64,000 nucleotides of DNA from Rhizomys pruinosus (GCA_009823505.1 VZQC01013997.1:68220-132219), one strand, 5' to 3'; positions 11,256 through 23,014 are shown, counted from the first letter of the stretch. Notes: generated from the letters alone by a model not told the origin. A program made the numbers and translations.

Positions 11256-11888
11256 AAATGCTTAAACCAATGACTCTTTCAGCTGGACCCAGCAATGAAC
11301 ATCCAACACCCTCCCCTTCAGAAATCTGCAACTTTGATCACAGCATGTTTGCTCTGCTGTCCTGTGTTATCCAAAGTAGCAGGGAAATAAATAATGACAA
11401 AAAGCCAAGCGCGTGGAAGGGTCCCGGGATGTATGTGTCTCCTCTTCCTTCTGCATCTTCCCTGACACCAGCTGCAGGAGTTGGACAGAAGCTGGACCGT
11501 GCAGTGTCTGCAATTCTCGTTGACTACGAGCTCTGCGGAATCAAAACGTGGACATTAAATCATAAATGTCCAAATATTCCTCAAGGCAGCAAAGGGTTTC
11601 AGTGTGCTTTCCAAAAAATCTCATTTCCAATTCTTTTTTGGCATCTCCGAAAGTAAATTTTGCTATGGCTTTCATATTTATATATGTGTGTATTTTTATT
11701 TTATATGTATATACTATATATTTTTTATTAAATATCTTTTCATGTTTCCATGGAAAAATCACAAAGAAAATGTCATATTTAATTTTTACCACAAACAATA
11801 ATGATTTCTGATGGAAATGCTATTAGACATAAATAGCATGGAAAATATTACCTAAATTTTTATATCACATTAAAAAAAAATTTCCTTC
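11256..11888. other. Unique intergenic sequence
   Basis: AT-rich toward the right end. No gene or named repeat recognised. Confidence 0.4.
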
Positions 11889-12272
11889 CAGCCAGGCATG
11901 GTGGGGCACACCTCTAATGCCAGCTCTTGGTAGGCAGAGGTAGCTGATTCTCTGTGAGATCTAGGCCAGGCTGGTCTACTTTTAAGTTCCAGGTCATGGG
12001 CTGGAGAGATAGCTTAGCGGTTAAGAGCACCGACTGCTCTTGCAGAGGACCTGAGTTCGAGCCCAGCACCCACATGGTGGCTGAAAACCGTCTATAACTC
12101 CAATTCCAGGAGAACTCCAGTTCCAGGGGAATCTGAGACCCTCTCCTGACATCCGGTGCACAAACCTACATGCAGACAGTACACTCATACACATACAAAA
12201 ATAAATAAAATGAAAAAAAAAAATAAGTTCCAGGTCAGCTGGGGCTAAAGAGAGATCCTGTCTCAAATAAAC
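11889..12272 (+). repeat. B1 SINE split by a later insertion
   Basis: A B1 begins GCCAGGCATGGTGGGGCACA, breaks at TAAGTTCCAGGTCA (11983-11996) and resumes with the same 14 bases at 12224-12237 before AGCTGGGGCTA and the A-rich tail. Confidence 0.93.
11997..12223 (+). repeat. B2 SINE nested inside a B1
   Basis: A full-length B2 with an A-rich tail, bounded by perfect 14-bp target-site duplications (TAAGTTCCAGGTCA) made from the host B1. Confidence 0.95.
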
Positions 12273-12290
12273 AATAAAAAAATGTCTTCC

Positions 12291-12515
12291 TGGGGCTGGA
12301 GAGATGGCTCAGCAGCTAAGAGCACTGGTTGCTCTTGAAGAAGAGCCGAGTTCAATTCCCAGCACCCAAATGGAGACTAACAACTCCAATCCCAGGGGAT
12401 CCAATGCCTTCTTCTGACTCCTCGGGCATTGCATGACACAGGTGCATTTACATAAATGCAAGGAACACGCTCATACCCATAAAATAAAAATAATAAATAA
12501 AAATGTACTTAAAAT
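12291..12515 (+). repeat. B2 SINE
   Basis: GGGGCTGGAGAGATGGCTCA head and an AATAAATAAAAA tail. It follows the nested B1/B2 complex directly. Confidence 0.93.
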
Positions 12516-13084
12516 GTCCTCCAGTAACTCAGGAATACTGTACATCCCCCAAACAGTCAGAAAAGCCCCCAGTGACAGCCACTGTGGACCTTGACACTTT
12601 GACAACCATGCCACATTCCTGGGCAAAATGAACCCTCACACATTCCCAGATAAAAGCCGAGAGTAAAAAGAATTTAAGCAGCAATTTGGGGTGGGTTGGG
12701 GGAGCTCGTGGAGCCTGCCCTCACTCTCCACCTGAAATCCAAATTCCATATGCTTGTGATTTTTTTTAATTGGCTCAGGCAACTGTATCCTTTGAAGATA
12801 GTCTATGAATATGCAGTTGGCCTTTAGGAACTTTGATTGTCATTTCATCTAACAGATAATTAAGAAAGAGAGGTATGAGACCTGTCTCCCCTTCCTCGCC
12901 AGAGTGCCTGGGGTGCTAAGAGAGACAAACCCTTGCTGTAAGTTCATAGGAGCAAGTTCCCAGAGGCCTGGAGTACTGTTTCCTTGTGGTCTCCCCCCTC
13001 ACCCTTTACCATCCTTCCACTCCCTCTTCCAAAATGGTCCCTGAGCCCTGGGTGGGTGAGGTTTAATATGAGTCCTATGCAGGA
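12516..13084. other. Unique intergenic sequence
   Basis: Single-copy DNA leading into the right duplicate. No gene or repeat recognised. Confidence 0.4.
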
Positions 13085-14106
13085 CACACACCCTGCAGTC
13101 TCTTATTCTCTACATTTTTTTCAGCCAGTCGCGCTCTTCTTCATTCACTGACCGTGGCTGCATGAGGAAGCTTCACTGGAAAGAGTTGAGAGATGCATTA
13201 GTGTTCCCTCTACACCCTGTTCCACGATGTTCCGTGAGCCTTGAGTGTAAAGGTTCCATTGTAGATGTGTGACTTAGGGCTGGGCATCTCTCAGACACTT
13301 ATTCTAGAGGAACTATTGGCAACTGATCACTTCTGGGTGAGTGAGAATCAATTTTCTTTAAGGGAGTAAAGTCATCTACACTGACCAAGCTGAAGTGGAT
13401 GAATTCACATTGATGGACATCTGGATACAGAAACTTAACATATATTATATATATATTACATATATTACATATATGTAATATATATGACAGAATCCGTAAA
13501 ATCCTGGGTGTGGGCTATGGGAGGACAGATAGGGGAGGAGTTTAAGTGTTAAGATGTTTTGTATAAAATGCACAAAATTCAATTAAAAATACATTAAAAG
13601 AAAAGAATGAGGGACACATTACTGGAGTATCTCAGGAGAATCAAAAGCAAGTGTCACCAATGCCTAGCAGCCCAGGGTCTGGTGTCTCTGAGACTTGACC
13701 GTCTAGGTTTCAGTTTCTGCAGGCTGTTCCTCAGCCAGTGAACTGGTCCATGGTACGCGTGTCTTAAGACATTGCCAAAGTTCCATTGTATTGCTGGCCA
13801 GCTGCATGTGGTAAATCACGGATGGACTGTTACTTTGGCATATACAAAAAGTGAATTCTGCTTATGGCTACCCTGGCAGGAAATCCAGTTACAGATACTC
13901 TGGCCCATCCTTCCCACAAGGGGAAGAAATGGACACAGTTCAAGAAGTAGAAAGTGGCCATAAACTGTCTGTGATGCCACCACTAGGGAGCTGGAGGGAG
14001 GAGGACCAAGAATCCAAGGTCATCGTCAGCTACCAAGGAAATTAGTTCACGGACAGACAGGCATACTTAAGATGCTGTCTCAGCCTTGTCTGAAAAAGGC
14101 CATAAA

Positions 14107-14330
14107 GGGCTGGAAAGATGGCTCAGTGGTTAAGAGAGCTGCCTGCTCTTACTTAGGACCTGGTTTTGAATCCCAGCACCCACATGGTGGCTAACAACTG
14201 TCTGTAACTCCAGTTCCAGGGGATCGGTTGCCCTCTTCTGACTTCCATGGGCACTGCATGACCCAGGTGCACTTACATACATGTACGCATAACACTCATG
14301 CACATAAGATAAAAATAGTAAGTACAATTT
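14107..14330 (+). repeat. B2 SINE
   Basis: Full-length B2: tRNA-like head GGGCTGGAAAGATGGCTCAG, a middle region and a tail of AAGATAAAAATAGTAAG. It is the clean partner of 1054-1282. Confidence 0.93.
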
Positions 14331-14756
14331 TTAATATAATACCTTTATTGATGTTTTGTGTATTTCATACATCATTTTTCAGTTCAGTTTAGGCATATTC
14401 CCCTTTCCCTTCTCCCCACCCCATCCCAGATCATGCATTCTGCCATACATGTCCTGCATCTTTCTTTCACTCTTTTTAAAGTTTTTCTTTGCAGAGGTTT
14501 GTTGTTTGGGGCAGAATTTAACTGTATCAGTCTACTCTTTGACCCAGTTCTTATGTCGTTTTTGTTCCCTCCCATTTGTATTGCTCCAAAATATGCCTAT
14601 ATACATGTCATATATGTACCAGAATTGTGTCCTCCAGGAATAAATTCACACTTTTTCCCTTTAATTATATATATATATAATATATATTTCATATATATAT
14701 ATATATTATATAGATAGTATGATAGAAGATGTGGCCGTATCAAAGAAGAAGAGGAT

Positions 14757-14960
14757 GTCGAGAGCTGGCTCAGGGTTAAGAGTACTGGCTGCTCTTGCAG
14801 ATGACCCCAGCTCAGTTCCAGCACCCACATGGGGTATCACAACTCATATTCCAGTTCCAGGGAACCCAAAGCCCTCTTCTGACCCCCACAAGTACTGCAC
14901 ACAAGAGCACACTTAAAAACATATAGGAAAACACTTATACATATAAAATTTAAAAATTAA
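14757..14960 (+). repeat. B2 SINE, head degraded
   Basis: Contains GCTGGCTCAGGGTTAAGAGT and the rest of the B2 body, preceded by an AT microsatellite at about 14666-14712. Confidence 0.88.
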
Positions 14961-15054
14961 AAAAGAAGAGGGAGGGGAAAGGAAGAGAGGAGAGAGGAGT
15001 AGAATAAAACCTGACTTCACAGAAGACTTAAGTATGTATTAAAAGATATATTCT

Positions 15055-15230
15055 GCTGGGCGTGGTGGTGCACACCTTTAATCCTAGCACTTGGGAGGCA
15101 GAGGTGGGCAGATCTCTGTGAGTTCAAGGCCAGCCTGGTCTGCAGAGTGAGTTCCAGGACAGCCAGAGCTACAGGGAGACCCTATCTTGGGGAGACCCTA
15201 TCTTGAAAAGAACAAACAAACAAAAAAAAA
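15055..15230 (+). repeat. B1 SINE
   Basis: Full B1 with a small tandem doubling near its 3' end (AGACCCTATCTTG twice) before an AACAAACAAAC-type tail. Confidence 0.93.
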
Positions 15231-15390
15231 GATATATTCCTTTTTTTTCTATATCAACCAAGACAGTTTAAGTTTACTATGATAACAAACCACCCTCAAA
15301 TCTTGTACTCAAAGCTCAATACTGGAATTGTGTCCCCATGTGGGAACTTGTCTGAATGTGCCTTAATATTTGGGTGGTGCCTTTTTATTT

Positions 15391-15552
15391 GTTTTTTTTT
15401 TGTTTGTTTGTTTGTTTTTGAGACAGGGTCTCCCTGCAGCCCCCGCTGTCCTGGAACTCACTTTGTAGACCAGGCTGGCCTTGAACTCACAGAGATCTGC
15501 CTGCCTCTGCCTCCCGAGTACTGGGATTTAAAGGTGTGTGCCACCACACCTT
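15391..15552 (-). repeat. B1 SINE
   Basis: Clean minus-strand B1 with a (GTTT)n tail. Partner of 2395-2558. Confidence 0.94.
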
Positions 15553-15795
15553 TTTTATTTTTAATTTTTTTGTGAATATCATACGTGAGTATAGTCGTCC
15601 ACCATTCCCAGTCCCCCTCCAACTACTCCTACTCCCCTCCCCTCAATTCCTTCCTTACTGTTACATGTGCATGCATACATTTATAGATACACACACATAT
15701 ATAATACACTGAGTCCACTGTCAGCATAGTCAGGAGCTCTCTGGCAGCATGTCCCTGTCTGGTCCCACAGCGGGAAGATGGAGACTGTGTGAGCT

Positions 15796-16015
15796 TGGTT
15801 TATTTATATTGTATGTGTACAAGTGCTTTCTTTGCTTGTATGTGACTGTACCTGTGTCATCCAAGCCCCAAGGAGGCCAGAAGAGGGTGTTAGATCCCCT
15901 GGAACTGGAGATTTCGGACAGTTGTTAGCCACCATGTGGGCATTGGGAACTGAATCTGGGTTCTCTGCAGGTGTACCCAGTACACTTAACCGCTGAGCTA
16001 GCTCTCCAGCTCCAA
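15796..16015 (-). repeat. B2 SINE
   Basis: Minus-strand B2, clean partner of 2800-3034, ending GAGCTAGCTCTCCAGC. Confidence 0.9.
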
Positions 16016-16134
16016 CTGATTTCTTTCCTTCAGGAAGGCAGGAACTGAACTGGCCAGAGTTGTTAGTTCCAGGGTGCACTGAGCAAATCTTGATTCTCGA
16101 AACCAATTATTAGTGCTAGGAAGGCCTGATCCCT

Positions 16135-16155
16135 TTTTCTTTCTTTTTTTTTTTT

Positions 16156-16215
<60 letters not shown>

Positions 16216-16262
16216 TCCTTCCTTCCTTCCTTCCTTCCTTCCTTCCTTTCTTTCTTTTCTTT
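16135..16262. repeat. (TTTC)n-(TTCC)n compound microsatellite
   Basis: Regular TTTC units are followed by TTCC units, then a short mixed end and a G-run. On the opposite strand it translates as an open Lys/Glu/Arg repeat, which is not a gene. Confidence 0.93.
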
Positions 16263-16394
16263 CATCTTGGTGGGGGGGGCATGCACACATGAGCTATGGT
16301 TCACACGTGGAAGTCAGAAGACAACTTCTGGAGTTGGCTCTCTCCTTCCCAAAAACTTTATGTGGGTCCTAAGGAATACACTCGATTGCCAGGT

Positions 16395-16760
16395 GTGCTG
16401 GGCAGCTTTAGTGTCAACTCTGCCATACCTGGGTTGAGGGAGCCTCGATTGGAGAATCGCCTCCCTTGAACTGGCCTATGACCTTGTCTTGATTGTTGTG
16501 TGATGTGGGAGGGCCCAGCCCACTGTGGGCGGTACCACCCCTAGGCAGCTATTACATAAGAAAGCAGGCTGGGCATGGGCCAGGGGAGCAAGCCAGTAAG
16601 CAGTATCCCTCTATGGCCTGTGCTTCAGCTCCTGCCTCCAGGTTCCTTCTCTGAGCTCCTACCTTGGACTCCCTCAGTGATGAACCCAGGAGATGTAAGA
16701 TGAATAAACCCTTTCCTCCCAAGTTGGTATTGGTTAGAGTGTTTGCCCACAGCAATTAAA
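16395..16760 (+). repeat. Rodent interspersed repeat
   Basis: Clean partner of 3445-3795, with the family landmarks TTGAGGGAGCCTCGATTGG and AATAAACCCTTTCCTCCCAA. Confidence 0.8.
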
Positions 16761-17278
16761 GGCAAACTAGAACCCCAGGCTTCTGAGGCATCTCACAGGC
16801 CCTGATGGACTTTTTTTGAGACAGAGTTATACTATGTTGCCCAAGTTGGTCTCAAAACCATAACCCTCCTGTCTCAGGCTCCCAAGTATTGAGATTTTTG
16901 ACAGGTGTGGTAGCTACCACACATAGCTCCCATGTATTTTCCTCTAATTCAGAAAGAAATCTAAAGTTAAATATGAGTTATTGATTTTATTTTAAAATTA
17001 GGCTTGAATATAATACCTCATGTATGGTTACAGTAATATTAAACTTATTCTAAATCCTGGAACTGTTGTCTCCCAGGGTTGGGAAGGGGCGCAGCGCTGA
17101 GAAGCTGTCTGAAGGACTCAATTTTGATGGTAATATTTATTCATGAAAGTTGTGAGGCAGGAGCCAGAGACTCTGGCACAGAAAAATTGCAAGGCCTGCT
17201 TGGACTGCAGAACAAGTTCAAGGCCAGCCTGTGCAACTCAGTAAAATCCCGCCTCAAAATAAAAAAGTAAGTAAGTAA

Positions 17279-17352
17279 AAGGGCTGGGTTGTAGCTCAGT
17301 GGTAGAGTACTTGGCTAACATATGCAGGACCCTGCACCTTGTCCATGTACAA
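17279..17352 (+). repeat. ID SINE
   Basis: GGGCTGGGTTGTAGCTCAGT with GGTAGAGTAC is the canonical ID head derived from a tRNA-Ala-like RNA. Confidence 0.82.
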
Positions 17353-17376
17353 CACCATACAAAGCAGTGAGATAGG

Positions 17377-17612
17377 GGTCTAGAGAGAGGGCTCAGTGGC
17401 CAGGAGCACTGGTCAGTCTTGCAGAAGACCCAGATTCAGTTCCCAGAACACACACACACACACACACACACACACGATAGCTAACAACCATCCATAAACG
17501 CCAGTTCCAGGGGATGGGACTCCCTCTTCTGGCTTCCAAAGGCACTGCACACACAGGTGGACTTACCTACATGCATGGAAAACACTCATGCACATAAAAT
17601 CAAAATAAACAG
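17377..17612 (+). repeat. B2 SINE with internal CA repeat
   Basis: A B2 with a (CA)n expansion at 17449-17475 inside the body. Confidence 0.86.
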
Positions 17613-17615
17613 GAG

Positions 17616-17845
17616 TTGGAGAGATGGCTCAGTGGCTAGGAGCACTGGCTGCTCTTGCATAAGGCCCAGGTTCAGTTCCCAGTATCCACATGGTGGCTAA
17701 CAACCATCCCTAACTCCAGTTTCTAGGGACCTGACACCCTCTTCTGGCCTCCTCGGACACTGAACACATGGGTACACTTTAACATACTTAGGCAAAACAC
17801 TTGTACGCATAAAATAAAAATAAATAAAATAAGAATAAAAATATA
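17616..17845 (+). repeat. B2 SINE
   Basis: A clean B2 with GTTGGAGAGATGGCTCAGTG at the head and an AT-rich tail. Confidence 0.9.
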
Positions 17846-17886
17846 AAAAACTGAGGTGGGTTTATGACAATTAAAGGATTAATCAT

Positions 17887-18115
17887 GGGCTGGAGAGATG
17901 GCCTAGTGGTTAAGAGTGCTGACGACTCTTACAGAGGACCCGGGTTAGATCCCCAGCACCCACATGGCAGCCGAGAACCATCTCAAACTCCAATTCCAGG
18001 AGAACTCCAGTTCCAGGGGAATCCAACATCCTCTTCTGACCTCCACGGCATTGCACAACACGGGTGCACACACTTGCATGCAGACAGTACATTCATACAT
18101 ATACAGAAATAAAAA
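17887..18115 (+). repeat. B2 SINE, long subtype
   Basis: Clean partner of 5007-5240. It has the doubled AACTCCA(A/G)TTCCAG block seen in several B2 copies here (8408, 12000, 26632). Confidence 0.92.
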
Positions 18116-18474
18116 AATTTTTAAAAAGAATTAATCATGTTTGGAATTATGTATAAAATGTAGAATAGAATATTTTTTAAAGAAGATAATCTATGTCCGA
18201 GTCTCCCAAAAGTAACTACTGTACAAACGAGTTCTTATAACGGGAAAATAGTAAGAGATGAGTGGAAACAACCACAGAGAACTCGAGTGCACTGATGACA
18301 GATTCTTACAGCTGAGGAAGCTTAGGACAGCAAGAGCATTGGGAATCGGCTCAGGGAAGCCTGTGTCTCGGGGAGTTAATGTGGTGAGTGTGTGCCACTC
18401 GTTGTCTAAACTGATGGACCTGAGTGATATGGTAGGGACCACGGGGCCATCTCAATTTCAGAGTTACCAACTGT

Positions 18475-18880
18475 TGTAGTTTGTCTTCCATTGCTGTGAC
18501 AAAACACTCTGACCGACACCAACTTGGGGAGGAAAGGGTTTATTCAGCTTACATCTCCTGGGTCACAGTTCTCACTCAGGGAGCCCAAGGCAAGAACTCA
18601 GGGCAGGAACCTGGAGGCAGGAGCTGAAGCACAGGCCATGGAGGAATGCTGTTCACTGGCTTGCTCTCCTGGCCCATGCCCAGCCTGACCTCTTATACAG
18701 TACACAACAACCTGCCCAGGGTGGCACCACCCATAGTGGGCTGGGCCCTCCCACATTGCTCAACAATCAAGACAATACTCCACAGACATGGCCACAGGCC
18801 AATCCAATGGAGCCAATTCCCCAATTGAGGCTCCCTCAACCCAGGTGTGTCAAGTTGACACTAAAGCTATCCAGCATACC
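18475..18880 (-). repeat. Rodent interspersed repeat, reverse
   Basis: Clean partner of 5596-5998. It shares the palindromic TGTCAAGTTGACA end with the plus-oriented element, about 1.7 kb away. Confidence 0.82.
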
Positions 18881-18920
18881 AACTCTACTGTGTGCTCAGT
18901 ATTACATGACAGGTTCCTTG

Positions 18921-18921
<1 letters not shown>

Positions 18922-18965
<44 letters not shown>
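18922..18965. repeat. (TC)n microsatellite
   Basis: A perfect CT dinucleotide array of about 21 units. Confidence 0.95.
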
Positions 18966-18967
<2 letters not shown>

Positions 18968-19558
18968 AGAAAGTTAGAGCTCAAAACAAGGCAGCATAGA
19001 GGCTTGGAAAAAGACACAGAATCAAATCATTATTTATCAACCAAGTAGGTTTAAGGCTTAGTCGTGGTAGTTGAATTAGCATCCCACCCACAAGGGTAAG
19101 GAACATAGTTCAAATGGGCTGTGTCCTCTCCACTGACCAGCATGTCAGTAAAGTGCACTGTTAAGGTCCCAGAGGGAAGGGTTTGAGGAGAAGCTGAGGG
19201 CTCTGGGGTTTATGACACCTATATGACCCAAGAAGAATGAACAAGATGGAAGAAGTCTCAGAATTGATCATGCTACGTGGAAGGTACCTAGGCAAAGCTG
19301 GAGTATCTCTCGGTTTGAAGACATCTGTCCATAGCTGAATAGAGAAATATTTTGTTGGGTAGTGAAACGGATTGATACTCAGAAAAACATTAAATGATAT
19401 TGTAAAAGGTTGCATGTGTTGCTCTGTGAGAGTTACACGGACAATAAAAATCCTCCCATCTATGCTAGATCAGATGCAGCCCGGCCTGATGTGGAAATAC
19501 TACTGAACCGCAGAAAACTGGGTGTTATGGTTCTGGAGAAAGATCCTGATCACAGAAG

Positions 19559-19800
19559 CACAGGGCTGGAGGGAGGGCTGTCGGTAAGATGCTTGCCTCA
19601 CCACACCAGGACCTGAGTTCCATGCCCAGATCCCACATAAAAAGCCAGGCTTGCTGACACGTGCTTGTAATCCCAGCACTGGGGTGGGTAGAGAGAGTCA
19701 GATTCCTGGCACTGGCTGGACTTCCAGCCAGCCTAGCCCAAGCATCGAGTTCCAGGTCCCAGTGACACACTCTGTCTCAGAAAACAAGGTGGGCAGAAGC
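19559..19800 (+). repeat. B4-type composite SINE
   Basis: An ID-like head (GGGCTGGAGGGAGGGCTGTC) joined to a B1-like part (TGTAATCCCAGCACTGGGG) and an AGACA-type end. This is the ID+B1 structure of B4 elements. The left duplicate is cut within this element at 6787. Confidence 0.6.
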
Positions 19801-19904
19801 TGAGAACTGAGATACTCAAGGCTGTCCTGTGGCTTCCGCATGCACACACGTGTTCCCTCACACACGGACACCTCCCAGCAAGCGTGCATGTATACCCCAC
19901 ACAT

Positions 19905-20106
19905 TCTCTCCTCTTTCTCTTCTCTCTCCTCTCTCTCTCTCTCTCATTCTCTCTCTCCTCTCTTTCTCTTCTCTCTTTCTCTCTCCTCTCTCTCTTTCTC
20001 TCTCCTCTTTCTCTCTCAAGCTCTCTCTTTCTCCTCTCTCATCTCTCTTTCTCTCTCCTCTCTCTCATTCTCTCCTCTCTCTCATTCTCTCTCTCCTCTC
20101 TCTCAT

Positions 20107-20150
<44 letters not shown>

Positions 20151-20180
20151 CCTCTCTCTTCCCCCTTTCTCTTTCCTTCC
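19905..20180. repeat. Long CT-rich microsatellite
   Basis: About 275 bp of CTCTCT broken by TTTCTC and CCTC words. It produces overlapping Ser/Leu-rich open frames in several phases, none of them genes. Confidence 0.95.
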
Positions 20181-20679
20181 TTATCTGAGGTTCTGAGAAA
20201 GCTGTGACTCATAACTGGAGAAAGATGGCTCTTGGTGCTCGGTTGGAACCAGCACTGCGTCCTCACTACCTCCCAGGAGGCCAGAAGAGCCTCTGAGGTG
20301 TTCTCAGCCACCAACTGCCATTGGCAGAGTCCGTGCATAAACATGAAGTTCTTATCCAGGTGAAGAGGCCCAGAAGCTGTCCCAGCTGGGCTCAGGTTGA
20401 TCTTCCTAATCGTGCACATGCCCAGAGGCTCTACAGCTTCCAGATAGAGACTAAACAGCGCATAGGAACTCACTAATTAAGAGTCTCCTGTGATTTCCTG
20501 TGTGGTAACATTACGGACCACCATGATAACTTTCTCACAGGAGACTAAAACAAGAGCGAGATCTAGCGGCTCAAGGGGAGACTTCAGAGTCCAGACCCAG
20601 GCTCTCTGGGCACTTGTGAGTCACTTCACCTTCAGAACAGATTCTCTCACTTAAATTTTTATTGTATTATCACTACTAT
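20181..20679. other. Unique intergenic sequence
   Basis: No gene or named repeat recognised. Confidence 0.4.
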
Positions 20680-21085
20680 TGTGGCGTGTGTGTGTGTGTC
20701 TATTGGTGTCTGTGTTCCTGAATCCATGTGTGTCTGTGTGTGTATGTCTCTCTGTATCTATGTGTGTGTATGTGTGTATGTCTCTCTGTGTCTATGTGTG
20801 TGTATGCATATGTGTGTCTATCTGTGTCTGTGTGCCCAAAACTATGTGTCTATGTCTGTCTGTGTGTATGTACGTGTGTCTATGCATGTATGTCTCTCTG
20901 TGTGTTTCTATAGGTGTGTCTGTGTGTGTCTATGTGTCTGTGTGTGTCTGTGTGTATGTATGTCTATGTGTGTATGTCATTGTACATTTGTATATACATA
21001 TGTTTATGTCTGTGTGTCTGTATCTGTGTGTATGTATCCATACATGTTTATGTCTATGTGTATCTATGTGTGTGTGTTTAGAAAT
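20680..21085. repeat. GT-rich microsatellite (TGTG/TCTG/TATG)
   Basis: About 400 bp of degenerate GTGTGT, GTCTGT and ATGTGT words. It yields Cys/Val-rich open frames of up to 280 codons, which follow from composition alone. Confidence 0.94.
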
Positions 21086-21121
21086 CAGAAGTTGATTTCT
21101 GGTATCTTCTTTTTGGGGGGG

Positions 21122-21272
21122 GTCTTTTTGAGACAGGGTCTCCCTGTAGCCCCAGCTGTCCTGGAACTCCCTCTCACTCTGTCGACCAGGCTGGCCTTGA
21201 ACTCACAAAGATCCACCTGCCTCTGCCTCCCAAGTGTTAGGATTAAAGGCGTGTGCCACCACACCCTGCTTT
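21122..21272 (-). repeat. B1 SINE
   Basis: TTTTGAGACAGGGTCTCCCT through GCGTGTGCCACCACACCC, a near full-length minus-strand B1. Confidence 0.95.
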
Positions 21273-21479
21273 TTTATCTTTTATTTTTTTTTGGGGGGGG
21301 GATCTGTTATCTTCTTGATGGCAGTCCACATTACTTTTTAGACAGACTCTCAGTGAACCCAGCTGCTCACGGATTGGCCATTGATCTTCCTGGTGCTTCC
21401 TGTCCTCACCCATCTTTAGAGCTAGACAGGCACATGCACCGTGCCCGGCATTTTTTCCACCCCAGATTCCGATTCATTT

Positions 21480-21592
21480 GTTTATTTATTTATTTACTAT
21501 CTTTAAAACAGTCTCACTACTAGCTCTGGCTGGCCTGGAACTCACAGAGCTCCACCTGTTTCTACCTCCCTAGTATGTATCACCACACCCAA
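21480..21592 (-). repeat. B1-like SINE fragment
   Basis: A diverged piece with CTGGCTGGCCTGGAACTCAC and a truncated end. Confidence 0.7.
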
Positions 21593-21599
21593 ACCCTGA

Positions 21600-22587
21600 C
21601 TCTTTTATTTATAAAATCATTCCTGCTTTGCAAATGGATCCTGTCGCCAAACCTGCCGTGGTTCCTGAGGAGCCCCTCTGATGATTTGGTACATCTGAGA
21701 AGGGCCTATGGTACTGTGTTTATTTCCAAAAGCACCGGGGGGATTTCTGATGCTGTTTGGTCTGGTAACAAAGCTCCACATGGTAAGGTTTTACATCACT
21801 CCAAACCTAAGCCAGCAGGTGCAATTTTAGATTTTAAAAGATACTCTAAAAAAATTAAACCCACACATTGGGAAGCTAGGATGATTTTCAAAGCTAAATG
21901 GTTATGCCTTTTTGGCTAAGTAGGACATCTTGCAAGCTGTGACTCCGAGAGGAAGTTGGCAGCCACAGCAGTGAAGAGCAGAGCCAGGCCAACCTGGAGG
22001 AGATCGAGCCAGCCCGAATCACCATGGGCAAAGGGCTGTGGTAAATTCAGCTCTAATCAAGGCCATTTTCAGAATCAGAGTTAAAGACTGGCTGATGGGG
22101 TTGGCAGCAATCATAGTCAAGCAAGAGCTAGTGGTTTTGTTCCAAAGATGTTGATGTAGGTAGAAACTGGACCTGTCTGAATCTGTGAGAGCAAAGTCCA
22201 GACTTGGGAAGGCCTTGGGTCCTGGACAAATGGGCTGGGGTTCTGAACATGGCACCTGTTACACAGAACTGTTACCAGAGTGGAAATCCAGTCCATCAAC
22301 ATGGATGGCCCACTTGCAGAGGGCTGGGGAAGAGGTCCTGGCACAGCACAATGTCAAGACTTGGCTAGGATTAGCGCCTCAAAGCTAATTTCACACCCCC
22401 ACCCCCACCCCACCCCAGTCCTCAGCTGCTTGCTTTTCTATCAGGCCTGCTCCAAGTAACTCTCCACATGCATGAGACAGAGCCTGCAGGCCAGGTCTTC
22501 ACCCTGGAGCTAGAGCTCTTAGAGAAGCAAGGCATGGACCTGCCAAATCAGTTGTGTCCTCTAACAAGGCTGGCCAATGTGCTAGGG
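21600..22587. other. Intergenic sequence without recognised gene
   Basis: An open frame at 21575-21919 (+) includes a Lys-rich stretch (ILDFKRYSKKIKPTHWEARM) that could be a decayed gene or retroelement fragment. I cannot assign it. The remainder is unique DNA, with a C-rich tract at 22396-22417. Confidence 0.35.
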
Positions 22588-22905
22588 GCGTGTCCTATTA
22601 CTATGGTAAAACACTGACCAAAAGCAATTGGAGAAAGAAAGGTTTATTTGGCTTACAGCTCCAAGTCCATCATTGACAGACGGAGATCAGACAGGAACCA
22701 GGAAGCGGGAATGGAAGCAGACACAGGAAAGAACGATGCTTACTGGCTTGCTCCTTCTGACTCATGCTCCGCAGCCCAGGCCCAGCTACCCAGGATGACA
22801 CTCAAGAAAATTCCCCACAGATAAGCCCATGGCCCATCTCAGGGAATTCCTCAACTGAGGGTCCCTCTTCCCAGCTAGCTCCAGTTTATTTGAAATTGAA
22901 AAAAA
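22588..22905 (-). repeat. Rodent interspersed repeat (family of 18475)
   Basis: TATTACTATGGTAAAACACT then GAAAGGTTTATTTGGCTTAC and CTCAACTGAGGGTCCCTCTT show it is a diverged relative of the elements at 5596, 18475 and 25552. Confidence 0.65.
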
Positions 22906-23014
22906 CTAACCAATCTAGGGTTTATGGTGACTACTTATCTGATTGAAGAATTTTGTTCTCCTAAGATAGGAAAAAGTACTAAGTGTGTATGTGTGTGAGT
23001 GGGGGGTGGGGGGG

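Larger units (their letters stand above)
13085..19650. repeat. Clean copy of the duplicated block (right copy)
   Basis: The same order of elements as 1-6786, with intact consensus-like SINEs and no long homopolymer replacements. The match ends around 19650, where the left copy meets its N, and this copy simply continues. It is the more trustworthy version of the locus. One local oddity is a short tandem doubling of AGACCCTATCTTG at about 15177-15208 that the left copy lacks. Confidence 0.85.

Noticed and set aside
17279..17352. ID element as a tRNA gene
   Set aside because: It has a tRNA-like head but no closing acceptor stem or anticodon arm; it is one of several SINEs in the window. The B2 heads were rejected for the same reason.
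19829..20207. Ser/Leu-rich frames as a secreted protein
   Set aside because: All three phases of a CT repeat are open, which reflects composition only.
20679..21523. 280-codon Cys/Val-rich frame as a gene
   Set aside because: It is read from a GT microsatellite and then a B1 SINE.
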